From SIG673 sp045660565 (GTDB taxonomy: Bacteria; Bacillota; Clostridia; Oscillospirales; CAG-272): a stretch of DNA of 10,545 bases. The translations under genes were made by a program, and so were the position numbers. Where the stretch lies: the NCBI GenBank assembly GCA_045660565.1, contig JAZRDX010000012.1, forward strand, positions 1-10,545. Reading direction: 5' to 3'. How positions within the stretch are numbered: the first letter of the stretch is position 1; each line of letters begins with the position of its first letter. The notes beneath the pieces are model-generated. The model made no database searches. It was not told where the DNA came from and saw only the letters and a program-made list of their open reading frames with translations. Below are positions 1-7,011 of the stretch, in pieces.

Positions 1-1
1 C

Positions 2-1210
2 GTCGAAATTCGCTTTTACACCAATTCGCTCGGCAGAACTGATTTAGGTGTTGAGGAGATTCCGACCTCGGATTATTCGGTGGAAGCAGGTACCGTTAAA
101 ACAAGCTTTAAGATTTACGACAGCGAAAAGAACGAAAAAAGCTTCAGATTAATAATTTCCGTTTTAAGAGATACCCCGGCAGAGATTTCAGTGCAGGCTG
201 TCCTCTCGGTTCCCGATGAAAGCATCAAAGTCAGCGGAGAAACGGCATGGTGGGGCAATGTAACCGTAAAGGACGAAGCCACCGAGGAAAGTAAGCTTAA
301 GTATCAGCTTTCGTCCGACGGAACTTATTACGTTGTAACCGGACTCGGCGAGGAAACCGGCGATAAAATCGTAATTCCGGATAAATATAATGATCTTCCC
401 GTAAAGGAGATAGCCGAAAGGGTATTTAGCGACGTTACCTACTTAAAGGAGATCACGCTTCCAGCCGAGCTTACAAAAATCGGTTCTTATGCCTTCAAAA
501 ACTGCGTGTCTCTTGAAAGCGTGCTTATACCGTTAAGCGTTACCGATATAGGAGACGGTGCGTTTGAGGGTTGCCCCGATATACACCTCTGCTGTGAGAT
601 AGGGGAGAAGCCGAGCGCGTGGAGCGAAAGCGGTATTTCGGGTGTAAAAAGCATTACGTGGAATTGCAGCAGATATTTTGAGTTCGTTTTAGGTGCGGAG
701 GGAACGTCATATATCTTAAAGTCGGCAAACGGAGTAAAGGGCGACACAGTTATTCCGAACACGTACAAGGGATTACCGGTTACCGCGGTTGGCAGCGAAG
801 CGTTCAAGGATAATACCGAGCTTACCGGCATAACGATACCCGATAGCGTAACTCAAATAGGCGCCCGCGCTTTTTCAGGCTGCGGAGGACTTACGGAGAT
901 AAAAATACCCGATAGCGTAACCTATATCGGAAATAACGCCTTTGAAAACTGCGACAGCCTTATTAAAGTAACCCTCGGAAGCGGTATAAAGGAGCTTTTA
1001 AACTGTACCTTTGAAGGCTGCACAAGTCTTACGGACGTCGTTATACCGAGCGGTATTATCACAATTTGGTACGACGTATTTAACGACTGCGATGCTCTTG
1101 CGAGAATTAAATTCAGAGGTACGGAGGCGCAGTGGAAAGCGGTCGTAAAGAACGACGGCTGGGACGGAGGCGCTAATTATACAGTAATCTACAATTATAC
1201 AGGGGAGTAA
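2..1210 (+). CDS. BspA-like leucine-rich repeat surface protein, 5' partial
   Basis: This is the C-terminal 402 residues of a surface LRR protein. A GTG at position 80 could be taken as a start, but the frame is open back to base 2 and the extra residues (ending GVEEIPTSDYS) match the paralogue at 1247 (NVEEIPTTDYL), so the gene begins outside the window. Seen in order: the end of the shared N-terminal domain, an entry module with DGTYYVVTG and NDLPVKEIAE, two TpLRR repeats, an HLCCE...KPSAW...ITWN linker, a second entry module (IPNTYKGLPVT), four 23-residue repeats and a C-terminal GTEAQWKAV cap. That cap is common in BspA-like proteins but differs from the W(F/Y)KK end of the other three genes here. 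Known for the family: LRR_5 repeats mediate adhesion or ligand binding at the cell surface. The anchor is not visible; a lipoprotein is inferred from the siblings. It is the first visible gene of the array, 36 bp before the next. Confidence 0.93.
   Translation, partial: VEIRFYTNSLGRTDLGVEEIPTSDYSVEAGTVKTSFKIYDSEKNEKSFRLIISVLRDTPAEISVQAVLSVPDESIKVSGETAWWGNVTVKDEATEESKLKYQLSSDGTYYVVTGLGEETGDKIVIPDKYNDLPVKEIAERVFSDVTYLKEITLPAELTKIGSYAFKNCVSLESVLIPLSVTDIGDGAFEGCPDIHLCCEIGEKPSAWSESGISGVKSITWNCSRYFEFVLGAEGTSYILKSANGVKGDTVIPNTYKGLPVTAVGSEAFKDNTELTGITIPDSVTQIGARAFSGCGGLTEIKIPDSVTYIGNNAFENCDSLIKVTLGSGIKELLNCTFEGCTSLTDVVIPSGIITIWYDVFNDCDALARIKFRGTEAQWKAVVKNDGWDGGANYTVIYNYTGE
815..1090 (+). repeat. Four tandem 23-residue TpLRR repeats
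   Basis: Four in-frame units of 69 bp encode repeats of the form xxLTxIxIPDSVTxIGxxAFxxC, each ending in Cys. The third unit (SLIKVTLGSGIKELLNCTF) and fourth (IITIWYDVF) depart most from the consensus. The repeat is at the protein level; the DNA copies are diverged. Confidence 0.85.
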
Positions 1211-1246
1211 ACCCGATTAATGCTATGTTGAAACGGAGATGCTGAC

Positions 1247-3292
1247 ATGTTAAAAAAGAAGCTCTGGGCGGCGGTAATTTTTATTTTGATTTCCGTCTCT
1301 CTGCTTACCTTTTCCGCTTGCAGTAAAGAATTTCTTACCGCAGAGGTAACGGTAAGTTATCTTACCGAAGAGGACTATTTAAGCGGAGACGTTGACGGAA
1401 AATTAAAGGAAAGCCTTGAGGTAGCTATCGGACAAAAGGCATACGCGGTAATTGACGTAAAGCTTTCCGATTTAAAAAACGCCGACGAAAGTGTCAACGG
1501 TGAGCTGTATGTGGATTTTTCCGGCCTTGACTTTAACGTCGAGGAAATACCAACGACGGATTATTTGATATTGGGGAACGGCGATATAAAGGCGACGTTT
1601 AAGCTCCACGACGGAAAGAAAAACGAAAACAGCTTAAGATTTATTTTTTCGGTCGTAAAAGATAGGGAAGGCGCAGGGGAAATCTACGCAAGAGTAACAA
1701 ACAGCGGCAATTTAGGTATGCGTGGAAATTACAGCGTACGCACCAGCACTTTTACTGCAAGCGGAGAAGCAGCAGTCAAAAGCAAGCTTGAGTTTATGCT
1801 TTCCGCAGACGGAACGTATTATACTGTAATCGGACTTGGCGAGGAGCACGGTGAAAAAATCACGGTTCCTGATGCGCATGACGGTATTCCCGTAAAGGAG
1901 ATAGCCGAACACGTTTTTTCTAACGTAGGCTATTTGAAAGAGGTTATACTGCCGTCGGGACTTACTAAAATCGGTTTAGGAGCATTCGAAAACTGCACCT
2001 TGATCAGTAGCATAGATATTCCGTCAAGCGTTACGGAAATCGGAAGCAGGGCGTTTAAAGGCTGTTCGTCTATTGCGGAAATAAAGCTTCCTTTAAGTGT
2101 TACGGTAATAGGGGACAGCGCGTTTGCAGAATGCTCACCTGAAATCCACCTTTGCTGTGAGGCAAAGGAAAAGCCGGGCGGCTGGAGCGAAAGCAGTATT
2201 TCGGGCATTACGCTTGTTACTTGGAACTGCAATAAAAATTTTGTATTTGCTTTAAACGATGACGGAGAGACTTATTACTTTAAATCAGCATCGGCGGCTT
2301 CGGGAAATGTTGAAATACCGGAGTTATACAGAGGTTTGCCCGTTACAAAAATCGGATATAGCGCATTTGGCGGTTGTACAAAGGTTACGGGGATAACGGT
2401 ACCCGACAGTATATTGAATATAGAAGAAAAAGCCTTTTCAGGCTGTACAGCTCTTACTGGCATCGTGCTACCGAACGGAATAAAAGTTATCGAACGGTAC
2501 ACCTTTGAAAACTGTACGAAGCTTACCGAAATTATACTCCCCGACGGTGTTACTGAAATCGGAGAGGGCGCATTTTACAGATGCGAAAGCCTTACCGAGA
2601 TAGAAATACCGAGTACGGTAAAGGCCTTTGGAGACTATACCTTCTTTGCATGTACCGGACTTGCGGAGGTCTTGATACCTGAAGGCATAACAGAGATAAA
2701 AAAAGCCGCGTTCTATGAGTGCAAGAGCCTTTCCGCGGTGGAGATACCGAGCAGCGTGAAAACCATAGGGGAGTCCGCGTTTGAAGGTTGCTCCGGGCTG
2801 ACAGGCATTACCGTTCCCGGAAACGTTTCCACGATTGAGAAAAACGCGTTCGCTTCTTGTTCCGGAGCCACAAGCATTACGATAGAAAACGGTGTTAAAA
2901 CAATAGGTGAAAAAGCGTTTTCAAAATGCACACATATTACCGAGATCAATATTCCCGATAGCGTTACTTCCCTCGAAGCTGCTGTATTTTCGGGGTGTGA
3001 GTGGCTTGAAAAGGCAGTTGTAGGTAACGGTGTTACGATTATTACCTCCGCTTTCCAAAGCTGCGAAAAACTTAATACCGTATCACTCGGAACCGGGGTA
3101 ACCAGAATAGCGGCAAGAGCCTTCAGCGGCTGTCCCGTGTTGACATACGTAAATCTTATGGGAAAAACGTGGTACCGTACGGAAAGCTCAAAGTATACCG
3201 GCGGATACGAAGTAACAGCCTCTTATAACTCAACGAAAAACGCCGAGCTCCTGAGAAGCACGTATATGAGCTGGTATTGGTACAAAAAATAA
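1247..3292 (+). CDS. BspA-like leucine-rich repeat lipoprotein (681 aa)
   Basis: A predicted surface lipoprotein. The ATG lies 8 nt after GGAG (1235-1238). Residues 1-25 form a type II signal peptide (KKK, a hydrophobic stretch, FSAC with Cys25 as the lipidated residue). Residues 30-178 are the domain shared by this array (VSYLTEEDY, GQKAYAVID, VEEIPTTDY, RFIFSVVKD). Residues 179-225 are an entry module (DGTYY, GIPVKEIAE). Three LRRs follow at about 226-297, then the CCEAKEKPGGW linker (303-328), a second entry module (332-377, YRGLPVTKIG), eleven LRRs (378-629) and a cap ending MSWYWYKK. It has the longest LRR block of the four genes. Family knowledge: BspA/TpLRR proteins bind host matrix, mucin or other cells; the ligand here is unknown. 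It is probably co-transcribed with its neighbours, 19 bp before the next gene. Its N-terminal half resembles the upstream partial gene more closely than the two genes downstream. Confidence 0.95.
   Translation: MLKKKLWAAVIFILISVSLLTFSACSKEFLTAEVTVSYLTEEDYLSGDVDGKLKESLEVAIGQKAYAVIDVKLSDLKNADESVNGELYVDFSGLDFNVEEIPTTDYLILGNGDIKATFKLHDGKKNENSLRFIFSVVKDREGAGEIYARVTNSGNLGMRGNYSVRTSTFTASGEAAVKSKLEFMLSADGTYYTVIGLGEEHGEKITVPDAHDGIPVKEIAEHVFSNVGYLKEVILPSGLTKIGLGAFENCTLISSIDIPSSVTEIGSRAFKGCSSIAEIKLPLSVTVIGDSAFAECSPEIHLCCEAKEKPGGWSESSISGITLVTWNCNKNFVFALNDDGETYYFKSASAASGNVEIPELYRGLPVTKIGYSAFGGCTKVTGITVPDSILNIEEKAFSGCTALTGIVLPNGIKVIERYTFENCTKLTEIILPDGVTEIGEGAFYRCESLTEIEIPSTVKAFGDYTFFACTGLAEVLIPEGITEIKKAAFYECKSLSAVEIPSSVKTIGESAFEGCSGLTGITVPGNVSTIEKNAFASCSGATSITIENGVKTIGEKAFSKCTHITEINIPDSVTSLEAAVFSGCEWLEKAVVGNGVTIITSAFQSCEKLNTVSLGTGVTRIAARAFSGCPVLTYVNLMGKTWYRTESSKYTGGYEVTASYNSTKNAELLRSTYMSWYWYKK
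2378..3133 (+). repeat. Eleven tandem TpLRR repeats (252 residues)
   Basis: Eleven consecutive units, ten of 23 residues and one of 22 (EWLEKAV...AFQSC), run without interruption and each ends in Cys, giving a regular cysteine column. The 252 codons equal 11 x 23 minus 1. The consensus is xxLTEIxIPxxVxxIGxxAFxxC. The DNA copies are diverged, so this is not a recently expanded satellite. Confidence 0.9.
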
Positions 3293-3298
3293 ATTTTT

Positions 3299-3306
3299 AG
3301 AGAGAG
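3299..3306 (+). promoter_or_regulatory. Weak Shine-Dalgarno-like site of the third LRR gene
   Basis: The 19-bp gap between the second and third LRR genes has only AGAGAGAG as a purine-rich stretch upstream of the ATG at 3312. It lacks the GGAG or AAGGGG seen before the neighbouring genes. Translation may be weaker, or helped by coupling to the gene ending 19 bp upstream. Confidence 0.45.
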
Positions 3307-3311
3307 AACGT

Positions 3312-5132
3312 ATGACTAAATTTAAAAACAAGATAGCGTATTTTCTATTGTTCATAATGATTTTTTCCGCCGTTTTTCCGTTATCATCTTGTGGCAGTGC
3401 AAAGCCCTCCTCGACGCTTTCGATGAAATATCTTACGGAGACGGATTATTTCAGCGGAAGTTCCGAAGAAAAAATGCAGGATAGCTTAACGGTAGGGATA
3501 AACGAAAAAGGCTACGTCGTTATGGATTTTCGGCTTTCAAACCTGAAAAAGGTCAAAAAGACTAAGAAGGGCGGTAAAATTTTAACTGCGGAATTTTACG
3601 TAACCTGCTCTGCCTCGGATAAAGAGCAGTTTGATTTAAAAATAGAGGATTTTCCAACGAATAAATATACCTTTTCGCAAGAAAAAGAATATAAAACGTA
3701 TAGGGCAAATATTGAAATGCATGAGGGCGTAGAAAACGAGCTGGATTACAGATTTATCGTGTCCGTTGCAAAGCCGATAGCGGCTGAAATCAACGTGTCG
3801 GCGGGAGTATCGTTCTGGTACAACTCCGACGAATTTAGCGAGGGTGTCGGCAGTGAATGCAGTGCGCGTGCAACGGGAAAGTTAATTATAGACGGTGGTA
3901 TCGCTGCCGAAAGTAAGCTTGACTTTACCCTTTCCTCCGACGGAAGCTATTACACCGTAACGGGTGTCGGGGGCGAGCTTGAGGATAGCATTAAGGTTCC
4001 CGAAAGACATAATGATATTCCCGTAAAAGCAATAGCTGACAACGCGTTTATTAACGTTAACTCAGTCAAGGAGATAATCCTGCCCGAGGGAATTGAAAAA
4101 ATAGGAGCATCGGCATTTAAGGGCTGTACGGGAGTTGAAAACTTTGTTATTCCGTCAAGCGTTACCGAGATAGGAAATAACGCGTTCTCGGAATGTCCGA
4201 ATGCTATGATATGGTGCGTTACGGACGAAAAGCCCGAAGGGTGGAGCGAAAGCTTTAAGGACGAAAATACTCCGATTATCTGGAAAAGCGGTGATTTTTT
4301 CACTAAGGACAGCGGTAAAACGACGTATACCTTTACCTTCCTTGACGATAAATTCACCTATGACACACTTAATATTCCCGAAAACTACCTCGGCGGCTTT
4401 GTTACCGCTATTAACGGAAACGGCGTGCATGACGCGGCAAGCGCGCTTAAGTACTTGAAAATACCGAAAACCGTCGTTAGTATCGAAGAATATGCGTTCC
4501 ATAACTGCGCAGAGCTGACTGAAATTAAGTTTAACGCGGCGGAATGCGGTAGTCTTAATTCAGAAAAGCCTTCTTTTTCCGGCGCGGGAAAAAATACAGA
4601 CGGAATAACGGTGATTTTTGGCGATACGGTAAAAAACGTTCCCATTAACCTTTTTAGCGTTCGTTCATACGTGCAAGAGGATGGATTTACCGCACCGAAT
4701 ATTAAATCGGTCGCTATCGGTAATTCCGTCGAAAAAGTAGGCGACTCTGCGTTTGAGGGCTGTACCTCTCTGACTACTGCATCCGTTGCCGGCGGAGTGA
4801 TAGGGAACGGAGTGTTTAAGGACTGTACCTCGCTTACCGACGTAACTATCGGAGAGGACGTAACCAAGATCAGTAACACGGCGTTCCGTAGCTGTACCGC
4901 TCTTAGGAGTATAATTATCGGTAAAGGTGTAACCAGCATCGGTAACTACGCATTCGCGGGCTGTACAGCACTTGAAAGCGTAAGGTTTGTCAGCTTAAAC
5001 ACGTGGTATGTAACGCAAAATACGTCGGACTCCGATTCGAGTCTCGGTCTGCAAATGAACGTTCTTAATGACGTGGCAAATGCGCTTGCGCTCAGAGACA
5101 CGTATCACGATAAGCATTGGTTTAAAAAGTAA
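3312..5132 (+). CDS. BspA-like leucine-rich repeat lipoprotein (606 aa)
   Basis: A predicted surface lipoprotein. The signal peptide ends in PLSSC, with Cys27 lipidated. Residues about 33-195 hold the shared N-terminal domain (MKYLTETDYFSG, KGYVVMDFRLSNLK, IEDFPTNKY, YRFIVSVAK), with an extra Lys-rich stretch at 79-89 that the siblings lack. An entry module (202-246) and two LRRs (251-295) follow, then the linker WCVTDEKPEGW, which has a single Cys and Thr where the first two genes have CCE. The second half is atypical: an irregular stretch (about 328-461, with GKNTDGITVIFGDTVKNVP) of a type I recall from other clostridial BspA-like proteins, then four repeats (462-551) and a cap ending YHDKHWFKK. 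Role as for the family: surface binding, ligand unknown. Shares a 26-bp exact block with the next gene. It lies 26 bp before that gene, with no terminator between. Confidence 0.94.
   Translation: MTKFKNKIAYFLLFIMIFSAVFPLSSCGSAKPSSTLSMKYLTETDYFSGSSEEKMQDSLTVGINEKGYVVMDFRLSNLKKVKKTKKGGKILTAEFYVTCSASDKEQFDLKIEDFPTNKYTFSQEKEYKTYRANIEMHEGVENELDYRFIVSVAKPIAAEINVSAGVSFWYNSDEFSEGVGSECSARATGKLIIDGGIAAESKLDFTLSSDGSYYTVTGVGGELEDSIKVPERHNDIPVKAIADNAFINVNSVKEIILPEGIEKIGASAFKGCTGVENFVIPSSVTEIGNNAFSECPNAMIWCVTDEKPEGWSESFKDENTPIIWKSGDFFTKDSGKTTYTFTFLDDKFTYDTLNIPENYLGGFVTAINGNGVHDAASALKYLKIPKTVVSIEEYAFHNCAELTEIKFNAAECGSLNSEKPSFSGAGKNTDGITVIFGDTVKNVPINLFSVRSYVQEDGFTAPNIKSVAIGNSVEKVGDSAFEGCTSLTTASVAGGVIGNGVFKDCTSLTDVTIGEDVTKISNTAFRSCTALRSIIIGKGVTSIGNYAFAGCTALESVRFVSLNTWYVTQNTSDSDSSLGLQMNVLNDVANALALRDTYHDKHWFKK
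4695..4964 (+). repeat. Four TpLRR repeats, one shortened
   Basis: Three units of 23 residues and one of 21 (residues 485-505, TSLTTASVAGG...FKDC) each end in Cys. Here the strand segment reads xxIGxxV rather than xxIPxxV, the variant usually found toward the C-terminal end of clostridial BspA-like proteins. Confidence 0.8.
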
Positions 5133-5147
5133 AAATCTGTTATATAT

Positions 5148-5153
5148 AAGGGG
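5148..5153 (+). promoter_or_regulatory. Shine-Dalgarno site of the fourth LRR gene
   Basis: AAGGGG lies 5 nt before the ATG at 5159. A second ATG at 5154 directly follows it but reads ATG TTA TGA and stops at once, overlapping the true start. The lipoprotein signal peptide follows only the ATG at 5159, which decides the start. Confidence 0.75.
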
Positions 5154-5158
5154 ATGTT

Positions 5159-6967
5159 ATGAAAAATATTAAGAAAACCCTATTTTTGTTTACGTTTGTG
5201 ATGCTCGCTTTTTCGCTACTTTTTGTTTTTTCCTCCTGCGATAAAAGCAAAACGCTTACTGCCGATGTAAAGGTATCGTATCTTACCGAGTCGGAATATT
5301 TCAGCGGGGATATTGACGGAAAATTAAGGGAAAGCCTGGAAATTTATCCCGGTCAGAAAGGGTACGCGGTTTTTGATCTTACGCTTTCCAAAATGAAAAA
5401 TATTGCGGAAAGAGCGGGTGCTACCGTTACGATTAAATTTACCCCGGACGGCGGAAATGACTTCAGTTATAAGATTGAGGAGTTTCCAATAGGTGAATAT
5501 ACCGAGAATAACGGTTCGGTAAGTGCAGAATTTAAATTCAATGACGGAAACGAAAAGGAAATAAAGTACAGATTTATCGTTTCGGTAACCAAGGACACCT
5601 TCGGAAAGGTTGATATGTTCTTCACCTTTACTCTGAACAGTAAAACTACGACCATTACCAATTCACATATAAAAGGAACGAAGAATCAAAGCGGACTTAT
5701 AACGGTAAGCGACGGCACGTCAGCGGTCAGTAACCTTGAATACGGGCTTTCCTCCGACGGAAGCTATTACACAGTTGTCGGTATAGGTTCGGAAACGAGT
5801 GATACCGTTATAATCCCGAATAAGCATAACGGACTTTCTGTAAAAGAAATAGCGCCTCATGCATTTAACGGTATCTCGTACTTAAAAAAAGTAACCGTTT
5901 CCTCGGAGGTTGAAAAAATAGGAGACAGTGCGTTTAAAAACTGCACCGAACTGAAAAAGATAATTATTCCAAAGAGTGTTACCGTGATAGGCAAAGAGGC
6001 GTTTGACGGCTGTCCAAAGGTTGATTATTACTGCGAGGCGGAACAAAAACCGAGCGGCTGGAGTAATGACTGCATAAGGGACGGCGCGTACATTTCCTGG
6101 AAATACAGTAAGTCGTTTGTCTTTCAGTTAAGCGATAGCGGTGATTATTATATACTTAAATCGGGAAAGGGCGCCACGGGGGACGTTACTATTGCGGATA
6201 AATATATGGACTTACCCGTTACCGAAATAGCGGAATCCGCCTTTCTTGACTGTAATACGCTTACCGGGGTAACTATACCCGACAGCATAATCGCTATCGG
6301 CAGAGAAGCCTTTAAGAATACCGGAGTTTACAGTAATACCGTAAATTGGAAGGACGGCGCGCTGTACGTCGGCAAGCATTTAATAGCGTTAAATACCGTT
6401 TCGGGCGCTTATACCGTAAAGGAGGGAACGCTTTGTATCGCGGGCAACGTTTTCAAGGATTTTTCCGGACTTACGTCCGTTACGCTTCCGAGCAGTATCG
6501 TTTCGATAGGTGATTTCGCCTTTTCAGGCTGTACCGCTCTTTCGGGTATAACTATACCGGAAGGAGTAAAGTATATAGGAACCTGCGCGTTCAAGAACTG
6601 TGATACGGTAACCGAGATTACGGTACCGAACAGCGTTATAAGAATGGGAGAACAGGTGTTTTTAAACTGCGATAATCTCAAAACCGTTACTATCGGAGAC
6701 GGAGTAACCGAGATTCTCTCGTATATGTTTTCGGAATGCGCAAGTCTTACCTCGGTAACGCTCGGTACAGGAGTTAAAAAAATAGGATGCGATATTTTAC
6801 ACAATGCCTTTAAAGTTACGTATCTCTATATTGCGGCGGGCGGCTCGTGGTACTGTTCCACCGATCCCACGGCGACCAAGGGAATAGACGTAAGCGTTTC
6901 TAATGCGTATACGACCTCACAAAACTTTTTGTCAAGGTACCAGCTTTATTATTGGTTTAAAAAGTAA
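5159..6967 (+). CDS. BspA-like leucine-rich repeat lipoprotein (602 aa)
   Basis: A predicted surface lipoprotein and the last gene of the LRR array. The signal peptide ends in VFSSC (Cys27). Residues 32-190 are the shared N-terminal domain (VKVSYLTESEYFSG, GQKGYAVFDLTLSKMK, IEEFPIGEY, YRFIVSVTK). Then come an entry module (193-236), two LRRs (241-285), the YYCEAEQKPSGW linker (290-315), a second entry module (319-363, DLPVTEIAESAF), one LRR, and an LRR-breaking stretch (about 387-432, VNWKDGALYVGKHLIALN) that I recall as common in BspA-like proteins. Five more repeats (436-550) and a cap ending YYWFKK complete it. The last repeat has lost its terminal Cys (CDILHNA). Function is inferred from the family as surface adhesion or ligand binding. 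The stop is followed at once by a strong hairpin terminator. Confidence 0.95.
   Translation: MKNIKKTLFLFTFVMLAFSLLFVFSSCDKSKTLTADVKVSYLTESEYFSGDIDGKLRESLEIYPGQKGYAVFDLTLSKMKNIAERAGATVTIKFTPDGGNDFSYKIEEFPIGEYTENNGSVSAEFKFNDGNEKEIKYRFIVSVTKDTFGKVDMFFTFTLNSKTTTITNSHIKGTKNQSGLITVSDGTSAVSNLEYGLSSDGSYYTVVGIGSETSDTVIIPNKHNGLSVKEIAPHAFNGISYLKKVTVSSEVEKIGDSAFKNCTELKKIIIPKSVTVIGKEAFDGCPKVDYYCEAEQKPSGWSNDCIRDGAYISWKYSKSFVFQLSDSGDYYILKSGKGATGDVTIADKYMDLPVTEIAESAFLDCNTLTGVTIPDSIIAIGREAFKNTGVYSNTVNWKDGALYVGKHLIALNTVSGAYTVKEGTLCIAGNVFKDFSGLTSVTLPSSIVSIGDFAFSGCTALSGITIPEGVKYIGTCAFKNCDTVTEITVPNSVIRMGEQVFLNCDNLKTVTIGDGVTEILSYMFSECASLTSVTLGTGVKKIGCDILHNAFKVTYLYIAAGGSWYCSTDPTATKGIDVSVSNAYTTSQNFLSRYQLYYWFKK
6464..6808 (+). 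repeat. Five tandem 23-residue TpLRR repeats
   Basis: Five units of exactly 69 bp each (115 residues). The first four end in Cys; the fifth ends in Ala and runs into the C-terminal cap. The series starts at SGLTSVTLP and ends at DILHNA. Confidence 0.85.
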
Positions 6968-6968
6968 A

Positions 6969-7011
6969 ATAAAAGAAATCGGAGCTTAAAACGGGCTCCG
7001 ATTTCTTTTAT
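6969..7011. terminator. Bidirectional intrinsic terminator
   Basis: A perfect 17-bp inverted repeat (6969-6985 with 6995-7011) flanks a 9-nt loop. The stem has a GC-rich loop-proximal part (CGGAGC/GCTCCG) and an A-rich/T-rich base, so both strands give a hairpin with a U-rich tail. It lies 1 bp after the stop of the last LRR gene and contains the stop codon (7008-7010) of the convergent M16 gene. It therefore can end both transcripts. Confidence 0.9.

Noticed and set aside
80..82. GTG as start of the first LRR gene
   Set aside because: The frame stays open to the left edge and the upstream residues match the paralogue at 1247, so the gene is truncated by the window and this GTG is internal.
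487..831. Long minus-strand open frames inside the LRR genes (also near 1712-2949, 3950-4939, 5467-5661 and 6409-6804)
   Set aside because: They are shadows caused by the repeated codon pattern of the LRRs, have no ribosome binding sites I can see, and their translations are just antisense copies of the repeats.
2378..3133. Regular 69-bp spacing as a CRISPR-like array
   Set aside because: The periodicity is that of a 23-residue protein repeat; there are no identical DNA repeats with unique spacers.
2..6967. Diversity-generating retroelement acting on the LRR genes
   Set aside because: No reverse transcriptase gene, template/variable repeat pair or adenine-biased variation is visible in the window.
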